The notes below the pieces were generated by a model, which had not been told where the DNA came from, ran no database searches, and saw only the letters and a program-made list of their open reading frames with translations. This document shows positions 36,423 through 46,153 of a stretch of DNA of 64,000 nucleotides, piece by piece. Each line of letters opens with the position of its first letter. The first letter of the stretch is position 1. Where the stretch lies: the NCBI GenBank assembly GCA_004524445.1, contig SDNP01000004.1, positions 39,596-103,595 of the forward strand, given 5' to 3'. Made by a program: the position numbers and the translations under genes. Origin of the DNA: Candidatus Thorarchaeota archaeon (GTDB taxonomy: Archaea > Asgardarchaeota > Thorarchaeia > Thorarchaeales > Thorarchaeaceae).

Positions 36423-37645
36423 TTCGCCAGAAGAGGCTCCAGTCCATGGTCTTCTATCTCAATGTGAACTCTCTCATCAAATGCCTTCTTGATTTCTATC
36501 TCAATTCTTCGCTTAAAGACTTCGATTTTCTCCATCTGACGTTCGATGTCATCCGCAATTCTCAACAAGTCATTCTTGTGATATTCCAGATTCTTCTTAG
36601 CTTCGTTCACTTCTTCCTGGAGTTTCTCATCACGCCTGTACACATCTGATTCAGCATATTCCCGACGTTTTTTCTCAATTTCTTTTGCTTGCTGCTGCAA
36701 GTCCAGGAGCATGCCATCTCGGATTGCCTCAATTTCCTCGACTGCTCTTCGGGCTAAACGATCCTTTATCTTCAGTGTATCCTTCTCAACTGCCTTCTCT
36801 ACTCCAGCAAGACCCTCAAGAAGCGCGGGATGTCCATCAGGCTCTTCAACTATTGCCGTGTAGGGCTCCTCCCAGTAGTCATTGAGCGCCTTCTGACCCG
36901 AGGGCCCGACCATGACCCCTGTATCTTGTTGTGTAAATTTCTTCACAGGCTTTCTGAGTGTATTCAGTTTCATCTTCAAGACAACTGCAACATGGTCAGC
37001 ATCCTCATCCAAATTCAAGAGATCTGAAACATTAGACTTCTCTTTGAAGTCAACATATGTCTGCTTTGATCCGTCATACTCTTTACGAGCCTGTTCCATC
37101 TTCATGGTTACTTGTCTAATCTGTTCTTCAAATTGCTCTTTGCCATAAGTCAGGTCTTTCAGCGTATCGATCCTTGAGCCAATTCTTTCGAGGTCTTTGA
37201 CCCATGAATACTCGAAGAGCAGCTTGCTGAGATTCTTCATCTCATTAGCTAGTTCCTTCATGTAGACGTCTAGTTGTTTGATGGTACCCTTGTGACGTTT
37301 ATCCATCCTTTTTATCCATCTAGCTCCCGCCCCCCATAGTTCTTGGATGAAATCCTGAATCTCTTCCTGCATCTCTTCTGTGCTTTCGTAGGTTATGTCG
37401 CTTTTTACTTCAAAATCATCAACAGTTTCCCGAATCTTGAGAGCAAATCGGGTTGCAATTCCTAGTGCTTCTTCGTCGTCTTCTTCGCTCTCATCTCTTA
37501 GCTGTGTGGCTATTGAATCGACATCTCGAAGTGACCGCTCAACCGATTTATAGCTCTTTTCGGCTTCCTTAATGAAGTCCTTAGACTCATCTTGCAGGCG
37601 GTTCCGATACCATTCTTCGAGTTCAGGGATTGTTAATTTCTTCAT
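36389..37645 (-). CDS. coiled-coil protein overlapping dtdA
   Basis: 418 aa; several long charged helices with heptad spacing (KEQFEEQIRQVTMKMEQARKEYDGSKQTY; QQAKEIEKKRREYAESDVYRRDEKLQEEVNEAKKNLEYHKNDLLRIADDIERQMEKIEVFKRRIEIEIKK). Confidence 0.85.
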   Translation of the reverse strand: MKKLTIPELEEWYRNRLQDESKDFIKEAEKSYKSVERSLRDVDSIATQLRDESEEDDEEALGIATRFALKIRETVDDFEVKSDITYESTEEMQEEIQDFIQELWGAGARWIKRMDKRHKGTIKQLDVYMKELANEMKNLSKLLFEYSWVKDLERIGSRIDTLKDLTYGKEQFEEQIRQVTMKMEQARKEYDGSKQTYVDFKEKSNVSDLLNLDEDADHVAVVLKMKLNTLRKPVKKFTQQDTGVMVGPSGQKALNDYWEEPYTAIVEEPDGHPALLEGLAGVEKAVEKDTLKIKDRLARRAVEEIEAIRDGMLLDLQQQAKEIEKKRREYAESDVYRRDEKLQEEVNEAKKNLEYHKNDLLRIADDIERQMEKIEVFKRRIEIEIKKAFDERVHIEIEDHGLEPLLAKCRTKAKEVPS

Positions 37646-37763
37646 TGCACAGAAGCACCCACTCTATAGCCAGAATTCCGTGAGCACTTTATCAACTTTA
37701 TGAAACAAGAGTGAATATACTACTGCAACCAACTCTTGGTTCAGAGCCCATTCTTTATATCAG

Positions 37764-38611
37764 ATGATGAGTGACCATGACTTAGCATTGGACAAGTGGT
37801 CATTGTGGCAGAAATCTTGGAAACTGGGAATCGAGCTCCCAGGCTTGACATGGCATATGCCGTAGAGTGTGCCTCATGAGGAGAAGGTCGCTATGGCCTG
37901 TATCTCAAAAGGCTCAGTCTGATTGACCCTGACAAAAACGACCGACTGGTATTGAGGAATCCTGCAAACTACAAGTCTGGTTTCTGGACCTCCTTCAAAA
38001 CTGATCGTGGAACGTGCTATACGGCATCCACGGAGCCCAAAGAGCTCATGAAGGTCGAATCAAAGACTGAAAAGGACGGTTTGCTTCGTGTTGTCCTTAA
38101 TCATACACCTGAAGGCGAAAACCAAGCGGTGCTGCAATTCAAGCATACCCTTTGGAGCAAAAACAAGCCATATCTGCTATGGCGTTTTAGTACGAAAAAC
38201 GTCAGTAATAGCAAGGTGAGTGATCTGAGAGTGTATGCTCTTATGGACTTTGATGTTGGGGGACCAACCAGCTACAAAGATGACATAGCACAATACGATA
38301 CCAATAATCATGTGATGGTCGTGTTTGACGATAATCCCGTGGCTGTTGCTATGACGTCAAGAACTGAGCCTCATTGTTGGGGAATAAAATCTCCTATCAA
38401 TCTCAAGATAACACAGGACTTACGCGACCTTCCAGGCAACACAGAAGAAGGGCCAAGAGACCTTGCAGTAGGCCTGCAATGGAATCTTGGTCATATTCCG
38501 CCAGACGAGAGCAGAGATATTGATTTGCTTTTGTCTATTGGATCCAGCCGTGAAGAGGCGATAGAGCTCATTCCAGACGGATTAGAACTATTCGATAAGA
38601 AATTGCGATGA
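37764..38611 (+). pseudogene. hypothetical gene with disrupted 5' end (main ORF 37952-38611)
   Basis: Main frame opens after an in-frame TGA at 37877-37879 (GEGRYGLYLKRLSLIDPDKNDRLVLRNPANYKSGFW...) with no ATG; an ATG ORF in another frame (37764: MMSDHDLALDKWSLWQKSWKLGIELPGLTWHMP*) with upstream TTTATAT ends just before it. Confidence 0.45.
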
Positions 38612-38763
38612 TGCCAATTCGTAAAGCAAATGCAGAATTGGAGTAGCACAGGGCAGCACCCTGCACTCTTGTCGGAAAAAATCGTAGAAGAGGGACTGCA
38701 TGAGTACCCTCTTCACTGCGATTATGTACTAGAGCAATGAATCCCGTTGTGCCATGTTTCACA

Positions 38764-39195
38764 CTAGAGAGTTTCCGTAGAGTCCAATTCGTTCACTACT
38801 AGTCTTGCAACTTCTGTGTACTCTGCGGGACATCCACGATTATCTGCATTGCCACCTTGCAAGAGTTCTAAATCAACTAAGACTCTCATATTCCATTTCA
38901 CTGTGCTATATGGGATGCCAGTCTTCGTTGACACTTGATCGGCCAACGCAGTCAATGTCATGTCTTGCTCACACCAATGCAGCGTATGCACGCAACCCCG
39001 CAGAACCTCTTTCTGAGTCTCAGATAGCTTATACGCTGCCAGAGAAAGATATGCAGAGAGCAATCCTCTGAAAGAAGGCAAATTCGAACCTATATCGCAG
39101 TAGCGGCAGATATCACTGCCACTGGAGAACAGATTCACCTCGGGGAGTAATTTCATACTCACCTTGGGAGCTTGTGACCCGACATTGATGGGCAT
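38764..39195 (-). CDS. winged-helix/HTH domain protein
   Basis: 143 aa: LRGCVHTLHWCEQDMTLTALADQVSTKTGIPYSTVKWNMRVLVDLELLQGG, HTH pattern. Confidence 0.65.
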   Translation of the reverse strand: MPINVGSQAPKVSMKLLPEVNLFSSGSDICRYCDIGSNLPSFRGLLSAYLSLAAYKLSETQKEVLRGCVHTLHWCEQDMTLTALADQVSTKTGIPYSTVKWNMRVLVDLELLQGGNADNRGCPAEYTEVARLVVNELDSTETL

Positions 39196-39318
39196 CTAAT
39201 TCGTCGAATTTTGATTCAGTACCCATTTTGTTTTTTCACCTCTTTTTAATAGGGTCATAAGCTATTTTCAAAAACGTGCTTTTAAGGTTTTTCAGAAGAG
39301 TAAAAACCCGCTAGAATG

Positions 39319-39813
39319 CTATTCCATCTCGGATGGAACATCCAATCCTAGTTTCTTGAGTCGTGCGAATCCTTTACTATAAAGACTCATGTGGTGCCGG
39401 ATATCTTCTTCAGTATCAGCAAGATCTCCTAGTTGTCCCACTATATTATCCAGGCCGCCTTCTTTGTACTCATCAAGCATGATGCTGAAGGTGTCACTCA
39501 TAGAGAGCATCATGCTTTCTACACGGTCATTTAGCTCAATCATGGACCGTACTGTTTCAATTGCAGCCTCGTCTGGCATGTGTGGAAGAAAATCTTCCAA
39601 GGCGACTCCAGCCGCCCGGCACATGTCAACTCTTCCTGGGATGACGTCATCTATCATATTTGTAATCCACCCCACTCGCTCTTGGTTGGTCAAATCTCGC
39701 AGGCTATCCATTGAGAAATACGTAGTCCAAGGCATAAACTCTGTACTCTCATATGCAATCCAATCATCAAATGCACTGAGTACTCTGTGCCATGCTGCAG
39801 CGGTCTCAGACAT
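39319..39813 (-). CDS. hypothetical helical protein
   Basis: Start at MSETAAAWH preferred; ~164 aa, helical; divergent from the nuclease-like ORF. Confidence 0.65.
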   Translation of the reverse strand: MSETAAAWHRVLSAFDDWIAYESTEFMPWTTYFSMDSLRDLTNQERVGWITNMIDDVIPGRVDMCRAAGVALEDFLPHMPDEAAIETVRSMIELNDRVESMMLSMSDTFSIMLDEYKEGGLDNIVGQLGDLADTEEDIRHHMSLYSKGFARLKKLGLDVPSEME

Positions 39814-39876
39814 GTCTATCGTTATGGATATTCTACAGCGCATGATATAAAGTAGTGTGCAGTATAAGAGAACAAG

Positions 39877-40566
39877 ATGAACCCACCCCAATTGAGTGAA
39901 ATCCTAGAGATGCTGAAGGCAACAAAAGAATCACATTTGGTGCCAATTGAAAATGAGATTCCATATTCCATATTGCATGGTTATGCAACACAATCTGATG
40001 ATAACAGATGGGTTCTCGATAGAAGTGGCCGGATAGATTTAGCACTCATGGCAGTTTCATTAGGTGCAGAGATAGAACAAGTGGTCAGCCATTTGAATTG
40101 GAAAGACTTCGAGAGTTTCATTGCGAGAATCCTAAGAGAACATAATTATGAATGCGTGGAGAGCTTCCGCCAGGTGGGAAACAGCGATAGAAAGGGTATG
40201 GAAATTGATGTCATAGGCATTCGCAATAGAGTGATAGTCTCTGTTGACGCCAAGATGTGGAGCATTCGTGGAGGGAAAGCATCTGCTCTTCGTGCTGCGG
40301 CGGAGAAGCAAGCAAAAAGAACACACAGGTTAGGCAGTGAGCTATCTAAGCTTGCTGAAAAAGTTCATAATATGCAAATGGGCGAATACGTCATGAGACC
40401 CATGGTTGTGACTTGGCTCATTGAGGATGTAGAAATTCATGATGGCGTGCCAGTTGTTCCAGTCTTCAAATTCAATTCATTTTTGTTGAACTATGCAATG
40501 TTCGAGGATAGACTCAAATCATTCACTGGAATTCTTGGGGTTCAATATAACCAGACTAGACTCTAG
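39877..40566 (+). CDS. PD-(D/E)XK nuclease-like (Mrr/restriction-endonuclease-like) protein
   Basis: LNWKDFESFIARILREHNYECVESFRQVGNSDRKGMEIDVIGIRNRVIVSVDAKMWS: E...GxEID...xDAK arrangement. Confidence 0.75.
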   Translation: MNPPQLSEILEMLKATKESHLVPIENEIPYSILHGYATQSDDNRWVLDRSGRIDLALMAVSLGAEIEQVVSHLNWKDFESFIARILREHNYECVESFRQVGNSDRKGMEIDVIGIRNRVIVSVDAKMWSIRGGKASALRAAAEKQAKRTHRLGSELSKLAEKVHNMQMGEYVMRPMVVTWLIEDVEIHDGVPVVPVFKFNSFLLNYAMFEDRLKSFTGILGVQYNQTRL

Positions 40567-41594
40567 CAACGCCAATTTATCTCTCTTACAACATTGGTTA
40601 CAGTATCCATCTTCATCATTTCAATAAACTGATGATCTCCGGGTAGCAATTCTTGATGGTTTTGGATCGCTGGATATGTTGAGAGATTTTCTACGGTAGC
40701 TCTTCCAACATTGACAACTCGTTCTTCTGGACTCTTGGCAATGACGCGTTCGAAGGTTTCTACTCTCTCACATAGGGCACTTATAGCAAAGTGGAGATGT
40801 GAATCCTCTATAGCATCGAGATTCATCGAAGCACAGCCTGCACCACAAGACGGTCCCGTGCCCTCAAGATTTCCGTGAATGACTACCAGTATTTGTTGTT
40901 CAATATTCCCACCTGAGAGCCAACTGGAAAAGAAGGAATCTAATTGAATACATTCGGTGATTGATGAATGATATTGGGGAACAAATGCACCAAGCGTCTG
41001 AATTGACATAGACACTCCAAGTGGAGATTCAGGAGGGCGCACTCTAGAATCGGAACACAAAACAGTAAGCAGACGGTCATCTAGGTAGTTTGGATGTCTA
41101 ATCCGTCCCAGAACGGATTTCTCTTCTTCTGAAGCTCTCTCATATCCATGCGGGAATATTGTTGCATATCCACTAAGATAATCAATTCTCAAAGCAATAA
41201 TTGGGACTCCTGCCAGGGCTGGATGTTTGTTGATAGAATCAAGACTTTTTTCGATTGTATCATCAGATTCCTCCTGGTCAAACGTAATGATGACAGCCTT
41301 GCGTTCATCGAAGTTTGAAGTGTACGCTGCTGGCCCCGCAAAAAGAATCGGTGATTCTCTTGGAGAAGGAAGCGCCATCCCGGGAACCCTTGTACCGCCA
41401 AATGCATCACCTTGCTGGAATTGTAGTAGATGAAGATCTTGTGATGAACGGTTAACAGGTGAAATAAGGAAGTAACGGGGTGATTGACCCTCCGCAGCAA
41501 TATCCATTAGTCGTTTTAGTTCAGGGTTCTCTTTTCGCGACTTCGCTAGGTCTTCTGAGATGGTAGCAATCCGATTTAGCATTGTGATGACCAC
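40563..41594 (-). CDS. hypothetical protein
   Basis: 343-aa ORF convergent with 39877-40566, overlapping by 4 nt; no family recognised. Confidence 0.7.
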   Translation of the reverse strand: MVITMLNRIATISEDLAKSRKENPELKRLMDIAAEGQSPRYFLISPVNRSSQDLHLLQFQQGDAFGGTRVPGMALPSPRESPILFAGPAAYTSNFDERKAVIITFDQEESDDTIEKSLDSINKHPALAGVPIIALRIDYLSGYATIFPHGYERASEEEKSVLGRIRHPNYLDDRLLTVLCSDSRVRPPESPLGVSMSIQTLGAFVPQYHSSITECIQLDSFFSSWLSGGNIEQQILVVIHGNLEGTGPSCGAGCASMNLDAIEDSHLHFAISALCERVETFERVIAKSPEERVVNVGRATVENLSTYPAIQNHQELLPGDHQFIEMMKMDTVTNVVREINWRC

Positions 41595-41823
41595 TTCCAG
41601 CAGGCGGATATGTTATGCCTAAAAAACTCGTAGATAGCTGACCATAATCCCTACCTCGTCAGGTGAGAGCCATTATCAAATGTTAAACAACGTGGTTTAT
41701 ATGAGCCGTTATTAACCTAAAAAGCTAACATATTCTCATCACGCTATTAGGATAATCTACTGGCACCTCTATGTCTGATGAGTAATCCTTCCATGACAGA
41801 CATACTTCCCTTGAGTAGACAAA

Positions 41824-42525
41824 TCATATGTAGAAGCCAAAACGGGGAAGCATGAGCCAAATTCCAAGAGCGACTAATAGACAGCCCACAATGATTTCAA
41901 TCGTTCGAGCAGATCTGGCCATCTTAGAAGCAAGACGGTCTCTGCTTTCGCCAGTGACGAGTGCAATGGCAAGATATGGCGTTAGTACCCCAATGCTTAG
42001 CATGACGAACATGAGAATAGTCATGAGTAAGTCAATCTGAGAGCCGAAAATAAATCCCAGTGCTAATATCGACGGGCCAGTGCAAGGTGCAGCCAACAGT
42101 GCGTATGCAAATCCAACACCAAACACTCCAATCAAACCTTTGGGATTGCCAGGATCGCTACGTATATTGATCTTTGTTATTCCAGTCATCTCACGAAGTT
42201 TTGGGAAGAGCGTGAAAATTCCGAAGACGATGATGATACCACCTAGAACAGCCTGAATTAGGAGATAGTTTTGTATCAAGTAAAGTCCGATAAAACTTGA
42301 GATTGCTATGAATACGCCCAGTGAAATAAGGATCCCCGCAGTAAGAACAATAGTCACTAGAACACTTCTCGTTCTACTATCCTCTGATTGAAGATTCCTA
42401 ATTAGGAATAGAGGGAGCAGTGGAAATAAGCAGGGCGAAGTCGCAATATACAAGCCAACACCAAACACAGTACCCAATTGAACAACCCACTGGACGAGTA
42501 GAGCAAAGAATTCTTGCATAAACAT
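41824..42525 (-). CDS. CcdA/DsbD-like thiol-disulfide transport membrane protein
   Basis: 6 TM; LYIATSPCLFPLLPLFL and LAAPCTGPSILALGF paired Cys-Pro motifs. Confidence 0.85.
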   Translation of the reverse strand: MFMQEFFALLVQWVVQLGTVFGVGLYIATSPCLFPLLPLFLIRNLQSEDSRTRSVLVTIVLTAGILISLGVFIAISSFIGLYLIQNYLLIQAVLGGIIIVFGIFTLFPKLREMTGITKINIRSDPGNPKGLIGVFGVGFAYALLAAPCTGPSILALGFIFGSQIDLLMTILMFVMLSIGVLTPYLAIALVTGESRDRLASKMARSARTIEIIVGCLLVALGIWLMLPRFGFYI

Positions 42526-42809
42526 AAACCACTCTTTAATCGCTTTTTTCTGAAATCACATCTAGCCCCAAATTCATGGTTCAGATGTCTTAGCATTCAG
42601 ATTCAAACGCATCTGAAAATTTTATTGTATAGTGTAGGGTTGTAGGGCATATAAGCAAGTCTCTGAAGCGATGTATTTCTTTTTCTCAAAACTAATGATC
42701 GCAGGATGTTCATTGAAGGAGATTTGAGTATTGTAACCACAATTTTTTCTTAACCATGTGTCTCTGAACCAATGACCGGTTTTTTAACCTTGATTGTTGT
42801 TTCTATATT

Positions 42810-43694
42810 ATGCGATTAGGGATTTCATACCATGAGAACGTGAACAACTGGGCGACAGCCAGTTTACTTGACACCATGAAGAAGAAAGGGCATGATGCGG
42901 TCCCCATTAGATTAGCAGATATGGGTGCTGAAATCCCTAGCAGATTCATCCATATTGATGATGATGTGACCAATCTTGCTGGCATTATTGTTAGAACGAT
43001 AGGATTCGGCACTGGAGACCAGATAACATTCAGAATTAGCTTGCTTGAACAGTTTGAAGATGCAGGGATATATGTAATGAATCCAGCATATTCATTCCGT
43101 CGGGCAAAGGATAAGTACGCAACTCTCACAGCCTTGCATAAGAATGGCATAGCGGTCCCAAAAACATTCATCGGCGAAAATCTTGAAGCAGCCATGGAAT
43201 TTGTTGAGGAGGTGGGAGATGTCGTAATCAAGCCGCTCATTGGAGCTAGAGGGCTGGGCTCAATCCGAGCCAAGCATGAGGAACTCACCTATAGAGCAAT
43301 GAAATTCGTTCATCAGCTTGGGCAGGTCTTGTATGTTCAACAGATGATAGACAAGCCTGACAGAGATATTCGGGCATTTGTAATCGGCGGCGAGCTGGTT
43401 GGCGCAATGTACAGATACCTTCCTGAAGACGATGACGACGAATGGAGAACAAACGTGCATGGCGGTGGTCGAGCAGAAGCTGCAAGTCTGTCAGCTGAAT
43501 ATGAAGAATGCGCAGTAAAAACAGCAGAAGTTCTCCAACTGGATTATACTGGCGTAGATATCTTGGAGTCAAAAAACGGGCCCGTGGTTATAGAGGCCAA
43601 CGCATCACCTTCATGGAGTGCCTTATCCAGAGTGACTGGCTTGGATGTTGCTGATATGATAGTTGACCATCTCGTTGAAAAAGCGAAGCGATGA
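42810..43694 (+). CDS. RimK/LysX-type ATP-grasp ligase
   Basis: MRLGISYHENVNNW...; VVIKPLIGARGLGSI; VLYVQQMIDKPDRDIRAFVIGGELVGAMYR; YTGVDILESKNGPVVIEANASPSW. Confidence 0.9.
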   Translation: MRLGISYHENVNNWATASLLDTMKKKGHDAVPIRLADMGAEIPSRFIHIDDDVTNLAGIIVRTIGFGTGDQITFRISLLEQFEDAGIYVMNPAYSFRRAKDKYATLTALHKNGIAVPKTFIGENLEAAMEFVEEVGDVVIKPLIGARGLGSIRAKHEELTYRAMKFVHQLGQVLYVQQMIDKPDRDIRAFVIGGELVGAMYRYLPEDDDDEWRTNVHGGGRAEAASLSAEYEECAVKTAEVLQLDYTGVDILESKNGPVVIEANASPSWSALSRVTGLDVADMIVDHLVEKAKR

Positions 43695-43773
43695 TTTGGT
43701 GCTTTGCTTTTTTGTTAATTGCAGCAATCAGGCAATTTTTTAAATCAAACCCAAGCGGCTCGCTCGAGCACTG

Positions 43774-44109
43774 ATGACCACATATGACAGTAAGAAAAAT
43801 GGGTCAATCTACACCACTCCTTGTGGGCGGATAGGATGCATAGCAGTTTATTCCAGCAGAGATTGCCATATGTGCGAATATATTGAAGAAATAGTAAGAC
43901 ATGCAGTCATAGCGGAGGGCATTCGAGGGGAGATTGTAAACCGTGTTCCAGAGAAGGATCCTCACGGAGGCTTGCCATTCGATTCTGTATACGCATATCC
44001 TTCAGTGCGGGTATGTGATAGCATTCTAAATGGAATTCCTACAGAAAAAGAGGTTCGAGATGCTCTTAGAAGAGCAAATCACCTAAAGTGTTTCTTGAAG
44101 GCTGACTAG
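43774..44109 (+). CDS. thioredoxin-fold-like protein with CxxC
   Basis: CIAVYSSRDCHMCEYIEEIVRHA; YAYPSVRVCDSILNGIPTEKEVRDALR. Confidence 0.65.
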   Translation: MTTYDSKKNGSIYTTPCGRIGCIAVYSSRDCHMCEYIEEIVRHAVIAEGIRGEIVNRVPEKDPHGGLPFDSVYAYPSVRVCDSILNGIPTEKEVRDALRRANHLKCFLKAD

Positions 44110-44134
44110 AAAAAGAACCAGTGAACTGATCCAT

Positions 44135-44872
44135 CTATTCCTTCTTGGTCATCAATGCTTTTACTTCATCACGAGGGAGAATTCTGAACTCCTTATCTTC
44201 AGTATCGATGACACCTATGTCAATGGTTTCATCTTCTTCGTCTTCCTCTTCGGATTTCGCCTCAGATTGACGAATACCTCTGAGCGCTAGGTCAATTGCT
44301 CCGTCTAAATCTGGCAACTTCTTACCTGCAAGTTCTTTCTCAAAGAAATCCCTCACGACATCGGCATCCTTTCCAATCGCATGTGCTTTCCATCCCCAGA
44401 AAGAACCTGAAGGATCGGTGGAATAGAGTTGAGGCCCGAAATCATCCACTCCTGCGACAAGCAGCGAAACACCAAATGGACGCACTCCACCGTATTGGGT
44501 ATGCATCTGTTTAGTATCGCAGATATCAACAACTAAGGATTGAATTGAGATGGGTTCGTCATAAGAGAGTCTATTCACTTGGGATCTGACCCGAGCTTGG
44601 TCAATGAGCTTTCGAGCATCAGCATGAAGTCCGGCAATAGCGGTGCCAACATGATCGTCAATCAAGAGAATCTTCTTGAGAGTTGATAGGTCAATTAGCT
44701 TGTTGGGGGTCCGCTTTTCTCCTGCAAGTACCACACCGTTTGTTGCCTTCACTCCAACTGCCAAGGGACCGTGTCTAACAGCCTCTGTGGCATATTCAAC
44801 TTGGTACAAACGACCCTCTGGACTGAAAACCGTGATAGCTCTGTCGTAGCCCATCGATTGATTTGGAAACAT
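44135..44872 (-). CDS. psmA: archaeal 20S proteasome alpha subunit
   Basis: MGYDRAITVFSPEGRLYQVEYATEAVRHGPLAVGVKATNGVVLAGEKR. Start at MFPNQSMGYD (44872) preferred over 44965. Confidence 0.95.
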   Translation of the reverse strand: MFPNQSMGYDRAITVFSPEGRLYQVEYATEAVRHGPLAVGVKATNGVVLAGEKRTPNKLIDLSTLKKILLIDDHVGTAIAGLHADARKLIDQARVRSQVNRLSYDEPISIQSLVVDICDTKQMHTQYGGVRPFGVSLLVAGVDDFGPQLYSTDPSGSFWGWKAHAIGKDADVVRDFFEKELAGKKLPDLDGAIDLALRGIRQSEAKSEEEDEEDETIDIGVIDTEDKEFRILPRDEVKALMTKKE

Positions 44873-44998
44873 GATAACTCTACTCTCTGCAATTATGGGA
44901 CCCGAAAACGATATGGTCAGTAGAACGACACATGAAGCCAGTTTATAAAAGTATTCAACTGGCATAGAGATACGGGCTTTGGAGCAGATAGCTTTGGG

Positions 44999-45697
44999 CT
45001 AGCGAAACTGTAGATCCACTTCAACGCCCCCAGACGCTTCATCAATTATCTCTTCCAAATCCTCCTTCTTGGGTCGCGTTAAATTCGTTGCTTCGCTTTC
45101 CCGAACTCCAGATGAAGGTACATAGTCTTGAACTACATAGCGCCCCTCAAACCCCAGTTCTTCAAGAATATCGATAATGTCTACAATATCTTGAGGACTT
45201 AGTAGATTCCCTGCGTAGGTAGTTCTTGGCCAGAGGTCGACATTCGATTTTAGTAGCAGGTCGATTGATTTCTTCACATTGGGCCAAGGGCTGTGTTTTG
45301 TTCTACAGACTTTTTCATATCTCGTGGGCGAGGCCTTTAGGTCAAGCCAAACTGAATCTAGATATGGGATGCACTCCTCCAGTACCGATGGGACAGATCC
45401 CTGAGAGTTTAGATTGATGTGAAAGTCTCCCTTTTTGCTTAATGCCTTGAGTAAATCAGGTAATTCCTTCTGGATTGTTGGTTCCCCACCAGTTACGCAA
45501 TAGCCGTCTACCAAGTGACCGCTTGCACCAGAGAGCACCTCAGAAACAGACATTTCCATTCCTGAATTAAGAGGAATTATGTTTGCATTTTGACAATACG
45601 GACAATCGAAGTTACAACCAGCAGTAAAGATGACCGTAACAGGAATGCCAGGAACGTCAACAAGACTTACATCAATGATTGAAGCGATTCGCATCAC
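44999..45697 (-). CDS. radical SAM protein, anaerobic RNR-activating-like (NrdG-like)
   Basis: VSLVDVPGIPVTVIFTAGCNFDCPYCQNANIIPL (CxxxCxxC), VTGGEPTIQKEL, HINLNSQG. Confidence 0.88.
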   Translation of the reverse strand: MMRIASIIDVSLVDVPGIPVTVIFTAGCNFDCPYCQNANIIPLNSGMEMSVSEVLSGASGHLVDGYCVTGGEPTIQKELPDLLKALSKKGDFHINLNSQGSVPSVLEECIPYLDSVWLDLKASPTRYEKVCRTKHSPWPNVKKSIDLLLKSNVDLWPRTTYAGNLLSPQDIVDIIDILEELGFEGRYVVQDYVPSSGVRESEATNLTRPKKEDLEEIIDEASGGVEVDLQFR

Positions 45698-45863
45698 TTT
45701 CTCATCTTCTAATCACTTTCCATCTCACAACTCAATAAATGTCCATCGATATTGAAATGTGAATACCACAACCCCTCAAAAAAATCATGATAGTATATAT
45801 TATAGGGTAATCATTCGAATGATTTTTCTAGAATCCTTATTAATTTAAGTTCATTTAGCAATA

Positions 45864-46148
45864 ATGGGACCAGAAATGGCGGAATTAAGCGTAACAAAAG
45901 ACGATATTCTAAGGAGCACTCTTTTTCACATTCAAATCAACCGCTGTGAATACATTGATGACTTTCCAGAAGCGGTTTCGGAAGTATTCAACAAAATGAT
46001 TGATGAGAATGGAATGCCAAGCTACAAGAAACTGAAAAGAAAGCTATACAAAATAGATACCAGCTTCTTCAGTATCAACAAAGGTAAAACAAAGAAGAAG
46101 GACTTCTATGAAGGTTTGTATGAACGAATCGAGAGAAAAACCGAATAG
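45864..46148 (+). CDS. hypothetical small basic protein
   Basis: 94-aa ORF preceded by AT-rich promoter-like DNA; no family recognised. Confidence 0.55.
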   Translation: MGPEMAELSVTKDDILRSTLFHIQINRCEYIDDFPEAVSEVFNKMIDENGMPSYKKLKRKLYKIDTSFFSINKGKTKKKDFYEGLYERIERKTE

Positions 46149-46153
46149 GATCT

